Made by a program: the position numbers and the translations under genes. A DNA stretch of 64,000 nt from Bacteroidia bacterium. GTDB lineage: Bacteria > Bacteroidota > Bacteroidia > Flavobacteriales > Schleiferiaceae. The notes below the pieces were generated by a model that was given only the letters and a program-made list of their open reading frames with translations, was not told where the DNA came from and ran no database searches. The stretch is taken from assembly GCA_030424545.1 (NCBI GenBank), contig JAUHWL010000002.1:310001-374000 (forward strand). The letters run 5' to 3'. This document shows positions 7,566-16,456 of the stretch, piece after piece (within the stretch, counting starts at the first letter, position 1; each line of letters starts with the position of its first letter).

Positions 7566-9956
7566 ATGAAAGCACTGTACTTCCTTCTGTTTATTTCTTT
7601 TTTTACCATTGGTCAAAATCAAGAATATGTTGTTTTAAAAGATAACCAACCTCAAACCGAACTCGTTGTAGACCAGCTTCATTTAGATGCTCATTTGCGT
7701 TTTGATACAGTGCAAAAATCGGTGCAGGGTACAGCGCAATTAACATTGGTTTGCTTGCAGGATAAACTAAAAAGCATTTGGTTAGATGCGGTTGGTTTTG
7801 ATGTAAAAGAGGTGCTGGTAAAAAATCATAAAGATTTTAAATACCAAGTAAACGATAAGGGAATTGAGCTTTCGGGTTTTAAAAAACTAGGCTCTGGAGA
7901 TACCTTGGTCATTTCGGTTATGTATACCGCTACGCCTTACAGGGGCTTGTTTTTTGTGGGGTGGGAAGATTTAACAAACACGGCCAATCGGCAAATTTGG
8001 AGTCAGGGCCAAGGCATAGATAACAGACATTGGTTGCCGATGATTGATGACCAACGTGATAAAATAACCACACATTTAGAAATTGAATTTGCCAGCAATT
8101 ACCAGGTGATTAGCAACGGCATTCTTACTGAAAAAAAAGTTGGTGAAGATGGTACAACGCGTTGGGTTTATGACATGAAATTGCAGCACTCGCCATACCT
8201 CATTATGTTGGCCATTGGCAAGTACGATGTATTTAAACAGCGCGCCATGGGCGTAGATTTATACAACTATTATTACCCAAAATGGGCCTACAGAAATGAA
8301 TATACCTATTATAAAAATCAAGAAATATTTTCAACGCTAGAAAATCAAATTGGTTACCCATATCCTTGGCCAAACTACAAACAGGTTCCGGTTATGAATT
8401 TTCAGCATGGGGCTATGGAAAACACTACCGCTACCATTTTTGGCGATTTTTTCTGTGTAGATTCTCTAAGTTTTCATGATCGGAATTATGTAGGGGTAAA
8501 TGCGCACGAATTGGCCCATCAATGGTTCGGAAATTTGGTTACATCGCCCAACAGCACACACCATTGGTTGCACGAGGGGTTTGCAAGTTATTATGCATGG
8601 TTGGCCGAAGAAGCGGTTTTTGGCCCAGAACAGTTTCAAATTTTACGCAAGAAAAGTTTAGAAAATGTGGTAGCTGCCGAGGCAGCCGATATGTATCCTT
8701 TGGCGCATGGCAAGGCGGGTTCTTGGCGGTTTTACGATAAAGGAGCGTGGGTTTTGCACATGCTTCGTTTGCGTGTTGGTGAGCAGTCGTGGCATCAGGC
8801 TATAAAAAATTATTTAACCAAATATGCATTTGGCACGGCAAATACTAGCAATCTGCAAGCAGAAATGGAGAAAGCTAGCGGCCAAAACTTAGAGACCTTT
8901 TTTAATCAATGGGTGTATTGGCCACAAATACCCAAATTAAATATGGATGTAAATTATGATGGCAAAAAAGTAACCATAACGATAGAGCAACAATTGCTAA
9001 AAAACCAAAAACCGTACGAGTTGGATATTACCGTAAAAGTGAAAATGACCAACAGAACCCAAACATTAAAACTGGCGCTAAAAAATGAAGTTGGCCGTAG
9101 CACGTTTATGTTGCCGCAGGGCGAATTGTTGCAAGAAGTTTATCCCGATCCGGATTTTGATTTATTGGCCGAATGGACGTACACCGGCAATGACAATTTG
9201 ATTGAAAATTTGGCCAAAAACCATGATGTTGCTTGGTATTGGGCGGTAAGGAGTTTGGGCACAATGGACAATTACAATCCAAATATCGGTATTGAGATGA
9301 CGGATGCCAACGTGTTGCATCGCATAGAATACGCCAAGTTATTGGCCACAAAAATTAAGGAAGACCAAGATTTAGCCAAAGAAGAAATCACGTTTTTGGA
9401 GTATGAAAAGGAGCTAGAAGTCATTAAAACATTTTTAGCATCAACAAATAAATTGCCAAAAAGCACCATTGAATTAGGGATATCATGGTTGGAGCTTCCA
9501 TCGTATGAAATACAAGAAAATGCCCTAACACTTCTTGTTATTTCGGACCCGAAAAATGCCAAAATATATTTGGAAAAGACTAAATATGTTATGGGTACCT
9601 TCGGTAATAACGTGCACGTAACATGGTGCTTTTTAAATCAAGTTTATGGCGATAAAACCAGCGAGGAAGAGCTTATAAACTTTATGAGTCCGGCTTTTGA
9701 TTTTCTTACCCGAATACATGCGTTTACAAATGCTCAATATTTAAATCTGTGCACAGATATGTCTTCTCAGTATGCTTTTTCTGCACTTTTACAAAACAAC
9801 AGAAAGCTTAGAAATGCAGGTAAAGGTTACATGTTAGAAATGTGCAAAAACTCATCAAACAAAAAAATTATTGAAAAATGGTTGAAGGTAAATAAGGCTA
9901 AATTTTCAGATGCAGAGCTTGAAAAAATTAAAAACCAAACACAGTTAAAGCCCTAA
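7566..9956 (+). CDS. M1-family aminopeptidase, secreted
   Basis: Zinc metallopeptidase that removes N-terminal residues from peptides. A signal peptide (MKALYFLLFISFFTIGQ) points to export. The substrate-recognition motif GAMEN appears in QHGAMENTTA, and the zinc site HELAH sits near residues 314-318, with the third ligand Glu 19 residues later in WLHEGFASYYAW. The catalytic half is followed by a C-terminal helical region up to residue 796. No T9SS tail is visible, so it probably stays in the periplasm. It is transcribed divergently from recG with an 87-base gap between start codons. The family is certain; its exact specificity is not predictable here. Confidence 0.93.
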   Translation: MKALYFLLFISFFTIGQNQEYVVLKDNQPQTELVVDQLHLDAHLRFDTVQKSVQGTAQLTLVCLQDKLKSIWLDAVGFDVKEVLVKNHKDFKYQVNDKGIELSGFKKLGSGDTLVISVMYTATPYRGLFFVGWEDLTNTANRQIWSQGQGIDNRHWLPMIDDQRDKITTHLEIEFASNYQVISNGILTEKKVGEDGTTRWVYDMKLQHSPYLIMLAIGKYDVFKQRAMGVDLYNYYYPKWAYRNEYTYYKNQEIFSTLENQIGYPYPWPNYKQVPVMNFQHGAMENTTATIFGDFFCVDSLSFHDRNYVGVNAHELAHQWFGNLVTSPNSTHHWLHEGFASYYAWLAEEAVFGPEQFQILRKKSLENVVAAEAADMYPLAHGKAGSWRFYDKGAWVLHMLRLRVGEQSWHQAIKNYLTKYAFGTANTSNLQAEMEKASGQNLETFFNQWVYWPQIPKLNMDVNYDGKKVTITIEQQLLKNQKPYELDITVKVKMTNRTQTLKLALKNEVGRSTFMLPQGELLQEVYPDPDFDLLAEWTYTGNDNLIENLAKNHDVAWYWAVRSLGTMDNYNPNIGIEMTDANVLHRIEYAKLLATKIKEDQDLAKEEITFLEYEKELEVIKTFLASTNKLPKSTIELGISWLELPSYEIQENALTLLVISDPKNAKIYLEKTKYVMGTFGNNVHVTWCFLNQVYGDKTSEEELINFMSPAFDFLTRIHAFTNAQYLNLCTDMSSQYAFSALLQNNRKLRNAGKGYMLEMCKNSSNKKIIEKWLKVNKAKFSDAELEKIKNQTQLKP

Positions 9957-10036
9957 ACATCTTTCATAGGATAAATAGCAATCAATCGCTAATAGAAGAA
10001 CCAATACATTTGACCCGTAAATAAAAAGAACACAAA

Positions 10037-10357
10037 ATGATAATTTCAACAACCCCAACTCTAGAGGGAAAAACCATTGTAGAATATAAGGGAATGGTAA
10101 CAGGAGAAACTATTATAGGCGCAAATCTATTTAGAGATTTTTTTGCAAGTATTAGGGATGTAGTTGGTGGCCGCGCGGGTAGTTATGAAGAGGTATTGCG
10201 CGAAGCAAAAGACACTGCTTTAAAAGAAATGCAAGACGAGGCGAGAAGATTAGGCGCCAACGCTGTTGTAGGTGTAGACTTAGATTATGAAACACTTGGG
10301 TCGGCAAACGGAATGTTAATGGTAGCGGCAAGCGGCACTGCAGTAGTAATTTCATAA
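10037..10357 (+). CDS. YbjQ/UPF0145 family protein
   Basis: Small cytoplasmic protein of 106 residues, full length for the family. It opens with the family pattern [18 protein letters not shown] and has the conserved [21 protein letters not shown] and [17 protein letters not shown] segments. The fold is described as a putative heavy-metal-binding, oligomeric beta domain; the biological role is unsettled. It stands 80 bases after the aminopeptidase and 11 bases before the secreted SGNH protein, and may share a message with the latter. Confidence 0.88.
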   Translation: MIISTTPTLEGKTIVEYKGMVTGETIIGANLFRDFFASIRDVVGGRAGSYEEVLREAKDTALKEMQDEARRLGANAVVGVDLDYETLGSANGMLMVAASGTAVVIS

Positions 10358-10368
10358 CAAATAAGACA

Positions 10369-11643
10369 ATGAAAAAAAGTGCTTTACTATTCCTTATTAT
10401 AGTATCAACAACCTTATTTGCGCAACAAACAAAGCGCGTTTTATTTTTGGGCAATAGCTATACAGGTGTAAATAATTTGCCTCAAATGGTGGCAGATGTT
10501 GCACTTAGTTTAGGCGACACATTAATTTTTGATAGCAATACTCCTGGAGGGTTTACCCTAAATGGGCATACAACAAATGCGGCATCTCAAAGCAAAATTG
10601 CCATAGGTACTTGGGATTATGTGGTGTTACAAGAGCAAAGCCAGTTACCGGCTTTCCCTTACAGTCAATTTTCTACGGCATCGTTACCATATTCCATCAC
10701 GCTTAGTCAGCAGATACGCGCGGCCAATAGTTGTACAAAACCACTGTTTTATATGACGTGGGGCCGAAAAAACGGAGATCAAGCCAACTGTGCTTCATAC
10801 CCACCTTTATGCACGTATGGAGGTATGCAAGGCCAATTACGCGAGCGATATTTATTAATGGGCGATACGAATAATGCGTCTGTTTCGCCTGTTGGTGCTG
10901 TTTGGCGAGAAGTTCGAAGCAATTTCCCGAATATTGAATTGTATTCGCTAGACGAAAGTCACCCGAGTTTAGCAGGTAGCTATTTAGCCGCATGTACATT
11001 TTATGCCAGTATTTTCAAAAAAAGTCCGGTTGGCGCTGGATTTCCAGGAAGTATTAATCTGCAAGACGCACAAGCTATTCAGCAACAAGCCAACCAAACT
11101 GTATTTGATAGTTTGTCTGTTTGGATGATTGATACGTTAAAGCCGATGCCGAGTTTTGTGTATACAGATTTAGGTCCAAATGGTAGCCAAACGGCATGCG
11201 ATTTTGAATTTGATGCTGCAACATCTTTAAACGTAGATTCTGTTTATTGGGATTTTGGTGATGGTTCTGGGGGTTCTGGTTTTTTAGTTCAACATTCTTA
11301 TCAAGCACAAGGAACCTATTCTGTGACTTTGGAAGGGTGGAAAGATTGTGATAGTGCGAGTTTCGGTGCAACAATTATGGTTGGATGTTTTATGGATGTT
11401 GAAGAAAACAAATTAGATGGTATTAAAATTTATCCAAATCCAACAAAAGATAAATTAAGAATGAGCCAGTTTGGGCAAGGTGTTGCCAACGGCAATTACA
11501 AAATTTTTGATTTAACAGGAAAGCTGATTTTAAAAGGAGAAAATAGTGGTGAAATAAATGTGAGCAAACTGCCGGCTGGCAGCTATTTGCTTCGTTTAAT
11601 TATCAACGATAAATCAACAAATCAATTGTTTGTGAAAGAATAA
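10369..11643 (+). CDS. Secreted SGNH-hydrolase-like protein with PKD and T9SS sorting domains
   Basis: Three parts follow a signal peptide (MKKSALLFLIIVSTTLFAQQ). Residues about 22-240 resemble an SGNH/GDSL hydrolase: GNSYT carries a block I type Ser, and DESHPSLAGSY matches block V, which supplies Asp and His. Next comes a PKD-type immunoglobulin domain around VYWDFGDGSGGSG, then a T9SS sorting domain starting at IKIYPNPTKDKL. It is predicted to be an exported esterase or carbohydrate deacetylase, but the substrate is unknown. It sits 11 bases after the YbjQ-like gene and ends just before a strong terminator. Confidence 0.8.
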   Translation: MKKSALLFLIIVSTTLFAQQTKRVLFLGNSYTGVNNLPQMVADVALSLGDTLIFDSNTPGGFTLNGHTTNAASQSKIAIGTWDYVVLQEQSQLPAFPYSQFSTASLPYSITLSQQIRAANSCTKPLFYMTWGRKNGDQANCASYPPLCTYGGMQGQLRERYLLMGDTNNASVSPVGAVWREVRSNFPNIELYSLDESHPSLAGSYLAACTFYASIFKKSPVGAGFPGSINLQDAQAIQQQANQTVFDSLSVWMIDTLKPMPSFVYTDLGPNGSQTACDFEFDAATSLNVDSVYWDFGDGSGGSGFLVQHSYQAQGTYSVTLEGWKDCDSASFGATIMVGCFMDVEENKLDGIKIYPNPTKDKLRMSQFGQGVANGNYKIFDLTGKLILKGENSGEINVSKLPAGSYLLRLIINDKSTNQLFVKE

Positions 11644-11660
11644 GGCCAAAAGATTACCAT

Positions 11661-11691
11661 AAAAAAAGCGGCTCATGTGCCGCTTTTTTTT
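11661..11691. terminator. Bidirectional rho-independent terminator
   Basis: An A-run plus GCGGC pairs with GCCGC plus a T-run around a short TCATGT loop, giving an 11-bp stem with A- and T-tails on both sides. It lies between convergent genes (SGNH protein and the small secreted protein), so it can stop both. It touches the TAA of the minus-strand gene. Confidence 0.85.
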
Positions 11692-12031
11692 ATTTGCTGA
11701 AAACTGATTTCAACGTTTCGTTTTTAGACTCCGAAGGAGTTGATGCATTTAACCCATTTGTTAGGGTATTTAAATCTACCATCGTAGCAGGTAAACTGGG
11801 CGTTGCTCCTCTTGTATTACCACGAGTTCTTCTGCCGTTATTTAAATCTAACATAGCTGCTGTTTGATTGATGTCTAAATATTCTTGAGAAACCAAATTA
11901 TTGGTTTGTAAAGAGACAAACGGATTCACTTCAACAGTGTTTTTTTGTTGGTTGATGTTTTCGCTAATCGTGTTCTGAGCGAAGCTGATAGCGGGTAAAA
12001 CTGCGATAATAAGGACAATTAACTTTTTCAT
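11690..12031 (-). CDS. Small secreted protein of unknown function
   Basis: Not recognised. I start it at the ATG at 12031, because MKKLIVLIIAVLPAISFAQ is a clean signal peptide. The mature part is about 95 residues, rich in Asn, Thr and Gln, with no Cys and no known motif. It contains two similar short stretches (AAMLDLNNGRR and TMVDLNTLTNG). A single-gene unit bounded by the shared terminator at its 3' end. It is likely real because of the signal peptide and terminator placement. Confidence 0.65.
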   Translation of the reverse strand: MKKLIVLIIAVLPAISFAQNTISENINQQKNTVEVNPFVSLQTNNLVSQEYLDINQTAAMLDLNNGRRTRGNTRGATPSLPATMVDLNTLTNGLNASTPSESKNETLKSVFSK

Positions 12032-12134
12032 TTTGTTTATATTTTTTAAGGTTGATAGCAATAATCCAAATGGTGTGCCAAACTCTAAATCTTTGCAAAA
12101 ATGTATGCGTTAACGGAACTTGGTACATTACTCT

Positions 12135-13517
12135 CTATCCCCCGCTAGATCTGCCCATCAGCATATTAAAAGCTGTGTCAAAAATAATTTTTAAATCTAG
12201 TAGAATACTCCAGTTTTCTAAATAGTAAACATCAGATTTTACTCGCTCTTGCATTTTTTCAGGTTCAGATGTGTCACCCCGTAGCCCTCGGCTTTGCGCC
12301 AAACCGGTTATGCCAGGTTTTATAAAGTGCCTAACCATAAACGTATCAATAATAGCACGGTATTCTTCGGTGTGGTTTAGCATATGTGGCCGTGGGCCAA
12401 CAACGCTCATCTGGTTAAGCAACACATTAATAAATTGTGGGAGTTCATCTAAATTATGGGTACGTAAAAATGCACCAACCTTGGTAATGCGAGCATCGTT
12501 TTTAGTGGCCTGCACATGATCTGCTAGGCTATTTACCACCATAGTTCTAAACTTAAAAACGGTAAAAACCTTGTTGTTTATCCCGCTGCGTTCTTGGGTA
12601 AAAAACACAGGTCCTTTAGACGTTAGTTTAATGGCAAGCATGATCATAGGAAACAACCACGGAAAAATAAATAGGATAACGGATAGAGAAAAAAACAAAT
12701 CGAATAGCCGTTTGATTAGGCGATTGTGTTTAAACTCTAGCGGTTCTTTTCTGAGAACCAATACGGGAATATCACCCAACATTTGTATGGTAGAGTTGCC
12801 AATGGTTTTTAATCCGAGGCTTGGTAAAAGCCTAAATCGGATTAAATTTCCTTCGGCAATTTTTAGCCATTTTTTTAACGTTTCATCCTCAGCCGGTAGC
12901 GCGTAGTAAATCTCTGCAACTTTGTTTTTTGCCAGCCAAGCTTCGGCATCTTCTAGGCTTCCGGTTAAGTCTTTATTGTTTTTTTGCCCAAACCAACCGG
13001 TAACTTTTAGGCCATATTCTGGGTGTAAAATGGTTTCGGCTTTAAAGTTTTTTGCGGCCAAATTATCGCCCAAAAGTAAAATAGGTTTTGCGTTACTTTC
13101 TTTGGCTAAAAAGTGCCTTAATCGGTAAATAATAATTACCCGAGTTAATAAAACAAACGGCACAAAAGCAATGTAGAAGTAAGTAAAAAACAACCTAGAA
13201 TAGTAGTAGCCTTTTAATGAAACCAGCAAAAGGGCCAATACAGATGCGTGAATGATGATGGTGTTAAACAGTTTGCCAATAGATTTTCTAATTTCTAAGG
13301 CAGGATAAAAAACGTGGCTGTTTAACATGGCGGCTACCAAGAGCCATGCAAAATTTATAAAAACAAAAAGCTGAACGTAATAGTTGTAATATTCTTGATT
13401 TTCTACGCGTAAATCATCAAAACGCAAAAAGCCTGCGAGCAAAAAAGCAGCAATAAGCGCCACCAAATCAAACCCCAATTGCAAGTATCTAAAAAGCTTT
13501 GAATATTTATCGTACAC
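12135..13517 (-). CDS. WcaJ-type undecaprenyl-phosphate sugar transferase
   Basis: Initiates exopolysaccharide or capsule synthesis by moving a sugar-1-phosphate onto undecaprenyl phosphate at the inner membrane. The 460 residues have the usual order: four or five N-terminal membrane segments, a CoA-binding-like central domain (ILLLGDNLAAKNF), a fifth hydrophobic segment, and the bacterial sugar transferase domain with KRLFDL, FFTQERSG, KFRTM and LDELPQFINVL. The start is GTG at 13517; no in-frame ATG precedes it. It is not inside a polysaccharide cluster; the nearest glycosyltransferases are 6.6 kb away. The sugar cannot be told from sequence alone. Confidence 0.92.
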   Translation of the reverse strand: MYDKYSKLFRYLQLGFDLVALIAAFLLAGFLRFDDLRVENQEYYNYYVQLFVFINFAWLLVAAMLNSHVFYPALEIRKSIGKLFNTIIIHASVLALLLVSLKGYYYSRLFFTYFYIAFVPFVLLTRVIIIYRLRHFLAKESNAKPILLLGDNLAAKNFKAETILHPEYGLKVTGWFGQKNNKDLTGSLEDAEAWLAKNKVAEIYYALPAEDETLKKWLKIAEGNLIRFRLLPSLGLKTIGNSTIQMLGDIPVLVLRKEPLEFKHNRLIKRLFDLFFSLSVILFIFPWLFPMIMLAIKLTSKGPVFFTQERSGINNKVFTVFKFRTMVVNSLADHVQATKNDARITKVGAFLRTHNLDELPQFINVLLNQMSVVGPRPHMLNHTEEYRAIIDTFMVRHFIKPGITGLAQSRGLRGDTSEPEKMQERVKSDVYYLENWSILLDLKIIFDTAFNMLMGRSSGG

Positions 13518-13579
13518 CTTGTTTTTTTATGCTGTAAATATGGCAAAGGAATCGGACAGTAAAAAAACAGAAAGAACCT

Positions 13580-13744
13580 TTATTTTTTTTTGAATTTTCC
13601 GGTGCGTTTATCAAATCCATACGGACAGTGTTTGCAACCACTTTGGCAGCAATATCCTCTTTTTAAATGATACTTTTCTGTGAAAACAATATAGCCTTCG
13701 GGCGATTTATAAAAATCTTCTTCGGCCAAATTTTGCAATGCCAT
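13580..13744 (-). CDS. Small Cys-rich DUF5522-like protein
   Basis: A 54-residue protein starting at ATG 13744 (MALQNLAEEDFY); an extension to a TTG at 13768 is possible but less likely. The core YIVFTEKYHLKRGYCCQSGCKHCPYGF is the whole domain, with four Cys in a CC-x3-C-x2-C pattern that suggests a metal site (inference). A basic KKK tail follows. Family members are widespread in Bacteroidota with unknown function. Divergent from the PLP deaminase gene. Confidence 0.75.
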   Translation of the reverse strand: MALQNLAEEDFYKSPEGYIVFTEKYHLKRGYCCQSGCKHCPYGFDKRTGKFKKK

Positions 13745-13794
13745 GTGCGTAATTTTTTCCGGCCACAAAGAAAAGGCTTTTGCATCTTTGGCGC

Positions 13795-14787
13795 ATGCTT
13801 AACAATTTGAAAATTCCTTCTCGCACCCACGAAATAATCTTTCCAGCATTTCGCCAAGCGAGCGTGCGTGTGTTTATAAAAAGAGAAGATGAAATTCACA
13901 GGGCAATTAGTGGTAACAAATGGCGGAAACTCAAGTACAATTTAGAGGCCATTAAAGCAGCAAACCAAAACGGTTTTATAACGTTTGGCGGAGCATTTTC
14001 TAACCACATTGCAGCGGCAGCATATGCTGGATATTTGGCTAAAATGCAAATGGTTGGTGTAATTAGGGGCGAGGATGTGGACGATAAAAACCAAACGTTG
14101 GCTTTTGCAAGAAAGTGCGGCATGCAATTACATTTTGTATCGCGTAGCGAATACGCACAAAAAAACACAGCAGATTTTCTGCAAAAAATTTGCGCGCAAC
14201 ATTCGGGTTTGGCTGTAGTGCCCGAAGGAGGAGCCAACATTTTGGGCGTAAAAGGCTGTACAGAAATTTGGGATGAAGATGATAACGAGATAGATATGGT
14301 AGCATGTCCTATTGGTACAGCAACTACGTTTTCGGGACTTGTGCTCTCTGTGCCTAAAAATGTTGCATTAATGGGGTTTACGGCTTTAAAAGGCGGAAAT
14401 TATCTACGTGATGATGTGCACAACTTTGTGCAGCAAGCTATAAATGGCAAACTAGTGCCATCTACTTTTAGCCCTCCATTATGGGAGTTAGAGGTAAACA
14501 ATCATTTTGGTGGATTTGGCAAGGTAAAGCCCGAACTCATTGGGTTTATGAATGATTTTTATGATAAAACTGGAGTTCCGCTAGATCCTGTTTATACCGC
14601 AAAAATGATGTTTGGTTTGGCAGAAAAAGCAAACAATGGTGCGTTTAAAAAGGGAACAAGAATTTTAGCGATTCATACTGGTGGGCTGCAAGGAATAAAA
14701 GGCATGAATAAGCGTTTGAAAAACAAGAATTACAAAATTGAATATGAAAAAATTATTGCTGATACTTTTTCTTTTACCGGCAATTAG
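13795..14787 (+). CDS. PLP-dependent ACC deaminase / D-cysteine desulfhydrase family enzyme
   Basis: Fold-type II PLP enzyme of 330 residues. The PLP Lys is in SGNKWRKLKYN near the start, followed by the cofactor-binding FGGAFSNHIAA. A later Ser/Thr-rich IGTATTFSGLVLS lines the phosphate site. The family deaminates 1-aminocyclopropane-1-carboxylate or desulphurates D-cysteine; which one cannot be decided here, and D-cysteine desulfhydrase-like activity is the more common finding. The start is ATG 13795 rather than the TTG at 13780. It overlaps the next gene by 44 bases, so the two are translated as one unit. Confidence 0.85.
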   Translation: MLNNLKIPSRTHEIIFPAFRQASVRVFIKREDEIHRAISGNKWRKLKYNLEAIKAANQNGFITFGGAFSNHIAAAAYAGYLAKMQMVGVIRGEDVDDKNQTLAFARKCGMQLHFVSRSEYAQKNTADFLQKICAQHSGLAVVPEGGANILGVKGCTEIWDEDDNEIDMVACPIGTATTFSGLVLSVPKNVALMGFTALKGGNYLRDDVHNFVQQAINGKLVPSTFSPPLWELEVNNHFGGFGKVKPELIGFMNDFYDKTGVPLDPVYTAKMMFGLAEKANNGAFKKGTRILAIHTGGLQGIKGMNKRLKNKNYKIEYEKIIADTFSFTGN

Positions 14788-15607
14788 TTTCTCGCAAACG
14801 CGCAGAGAAATTTACATTTCTACATACAAAGACATTGCCATTAGAGAAATGAGGCAATACGGCATTCCGGCAAGCATTACACTGGCGCAAGGAATTTTAG
14901 AAAGCGGAGATGGCCAAAGCACTTTGGCTGTTAAGGCCAACAACCATTTTGGTATTAAATGCCACGATTGGACCGGCCCAAAAGTGTATCATGACGATGA
15001 TAAAAAAGGCGAATGTTTTAGAAAGTACAAAGACCCCGAACAAAGTTTTATTGACCATAGTATTTTTTTAAGCACGCGTTCTAGATATGCCGAGCTCTTT
15101 ACATTAGAAAAAACCGACTATAAAGGTTGGGCCAACGGATTAAAAAAAGCGGGTTATGCAACTAGCTCAACATATGCATCTACCTTAATCAAGCTTATAG
15201 AAGTAAATAATTTACAACGGTTTGATTTAGAAGCGCTGGGCGATTTTCTATTGCCCGAACAGCGCATTTTAGAAAAAAGAAATGGTGCCAAATACATTGT
15301 TGTAGAAGAAGGAGAAACCATAGAAAGCCTAGCGAAGCTCTACAAAAAAAGTGTTCAAAAGCTTCTAGATTACAATGATTTAACGCACGAATCGAACATA
15401 GAAACGGGGCAAGATTTGTACGTGAAAAAGAAGAAGTGCAAAGGTGCTACCAAATATTACAAGGTTAAAACGGGCGATACCATGTACAGCATTTCTCAGC
15501 AAGAAGGCATACGTTTAAAATATCTTTATAAACGAAATAAAAAGCCCGTTGGATGGCAACCTAAAGTTGGAGATTCTTTGCGTTTAAAGGGAAATGTCAA
15601 AGGTTAA
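14744..15607 (+). CDS. Secreted glucosaminidase (peptidoglycan hydrolase) with LysM repeats
   Basis: Cleaves glycan strands of peptidoglycan. A signal peptide (MKKLLLILFLLPAISFSQ, start ATG 14744) leads to a GH73-type glucosaminidase domain at about residues 20-165, with the family stretch TLAQGILESGDGQST whose Glu is the probable catalytic acid, and NNHFGIKC. Two LysM repeats follow, one weaker (YIVVEEGETIESLAKLYK) and one clear (YKVKTGDTMYSISQQEG), for binding the wall. It overlaps the PLP enzyme gene, a coupling with no obvious metabolic sense. Confidence 0.92.
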   Translation: MKKLLLILFLLPAISFSQTRREIYISTYKDIAIREMRQYGIPASITLAQGILESGDGQSTLAVKANNHFGIKCHDWTGPKVYHDDDKKGECFRKYKDPEQSFIDHSIFLSTRSRYAELFTLEKTDYKGWANGLKKAGYATSSTYASTLIKLIEVNNLQRFDLEALGDFLLPEQRILEKRNGAKYIVVEEGETIESLAKLYKKSVQKLLDYNDLTHESNIETGQDLYVKKKKCKGATKYYKVKTGDTMYSISQQEGIRLKYLYKRNKKPVGWQPKVGDSLRLKGNVKG

Positions 15608-15624
15608 TCGTCCACAAATTTTTT

Positions 15625-15632
15625 TATATTTC
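15625..15632 (+). promoter_or_regulatory. Possible -7 box before the cytochrome lipoprotein gene
   Basis: TATATTTC, one mismatch from TAnnTTTG, 18 bases before the ATG at 15650. The -33 region is not distinctive. Weak prediction. Confidence 0.25.
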
Positions 15633-15649
15633 CGCAATAAACAGAAGCT

Positions 15650-16024
15650 ATGAATAAATTTAAATCAATACTTTTTGGACTGGGCGCAGGCCTTTTTATT
15701 GTTGTAGGATGCTCTAAAAAAACAGCCCCAACAACCACCGAAGAAAAACCAGCTTATGATGGCCCTGCAATCTCTTACGCCAAAGATGTTTCACCCATTA
15801 TTAAGCGCAGTTGCGCCCCATGCCATTTCCCTAAAGAAGATGGTAAAAAAGTAGCTTTAGATACCCGCGAAACATTAAAAGATGAATTGGCCGAAGCCTT
15901 AAAATTGGTGCAATTATCACCAGATGATATCCACTTTATGCCGTACAAAAAGAAAAAACAATCTTTATCGGCAAATGAAATTGAAATGCTTAAAAATTGG
16001 GCAAGAGGTGGATTTATGGAATAA
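15650..16024 (+). CDS. Monohaem c-type cytochrome-like lipoprotein
   Basis: A 124-residue periplasmic lipoprotein. The lipobox IVVGC places the acylated Cys at residue 21. One haem-related site follows in RSCAPCHFP, i.e. CxxCH, within the pattern PIIKRSCAPCHFPKEDGKK that is typical of short Planctomycete/Bacteroidota cytochrome domains. Met ligands may come from HFMPYKKK. It probably shuttles electrons, but no oxidase or dehydrogenase is adjacent, so the partner is unknown. It converges on the DCC-family gene with 9 bases between stops. Confidence 0.8.
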   Translation: MNKFKSILFGLGAGLFIVVGCSKKTAPTTTEEKPAYDGPAISYAKDVSPIIKRSCAPCHFPKEDGKKVALDTRETLKDELAEALKLVQLSPDDIHFMPYKKKKQSLSANEIEMLKNWARGGFME

Positions 16025-16033
16025 TTAATTTCT

Positions 16034-16456
16034 TTAATCTAAAAACAAACGCTGGGTTTCTTTAGTGGGCAACATGCAACTTTCTTGTTTGCCAAACCAT
16101 TTGTATCTGTTTTTTGCAATGTAATTGTAAACGGCATCTCTTATTGGTTTGGGTATTATTATAAATAAATATAATAATGGCCACAAGGCATTTAGCTTTT
16201 TAGCTATGCGCAATGCAGCTGTAGATTGGGTGTAAACGGTATTGTGTTCTAAAAGTACAATACTGCTTAAATCGGCATGAGGTAAACTAAACTTCGCAAA
16301 CGTAGATTTGGCATGATTGCCTTGTAAAGTGGCAAACCTAAAAACTTTTTTTTTATCTCTTTTCAAAACAAACTGTACTGATGAATTGCAGAGATTGCAT
16401 ACTCCGTCAAAGTAAATTATATGAGTGAAATCATTCGTCATTGGGCGTTTTTCCAT
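16034..16456 (-). CDS. DCC-family thiol-disulphide oxidoreductase-like protein (DUF393)
   Basis: A 140-residue protein. The name-giving motif is YFDGVCNLCNSSVQF near the N-terminus (DxxCxxC), followed by the family's RFATLQGN and a C-terminal FIIIPKPIRDAVYNYIAKNR. A thioredoxin-like redox function is proposed for the family but unproven. It starts at ATG 16456 and overlaps the epimerase gene by 19 bases, so it is the last gene of a three-gene operon with the epimerase and the large lipoprotein. Confidence 0.88.
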   Translation of the reverse strand: MEKRPMTNDFTHIIYFDGVCNLCNSSVQFVLKRDKKKVFRFATLQGNHAKSTFAKFSLPHADLSSIVLLEHNTVYTQSTAALRIAKKLNALWPLLYLFIIIPKPIRDAVYNYIAKNRYKWFGKQESCMLPTKETQRLFLD

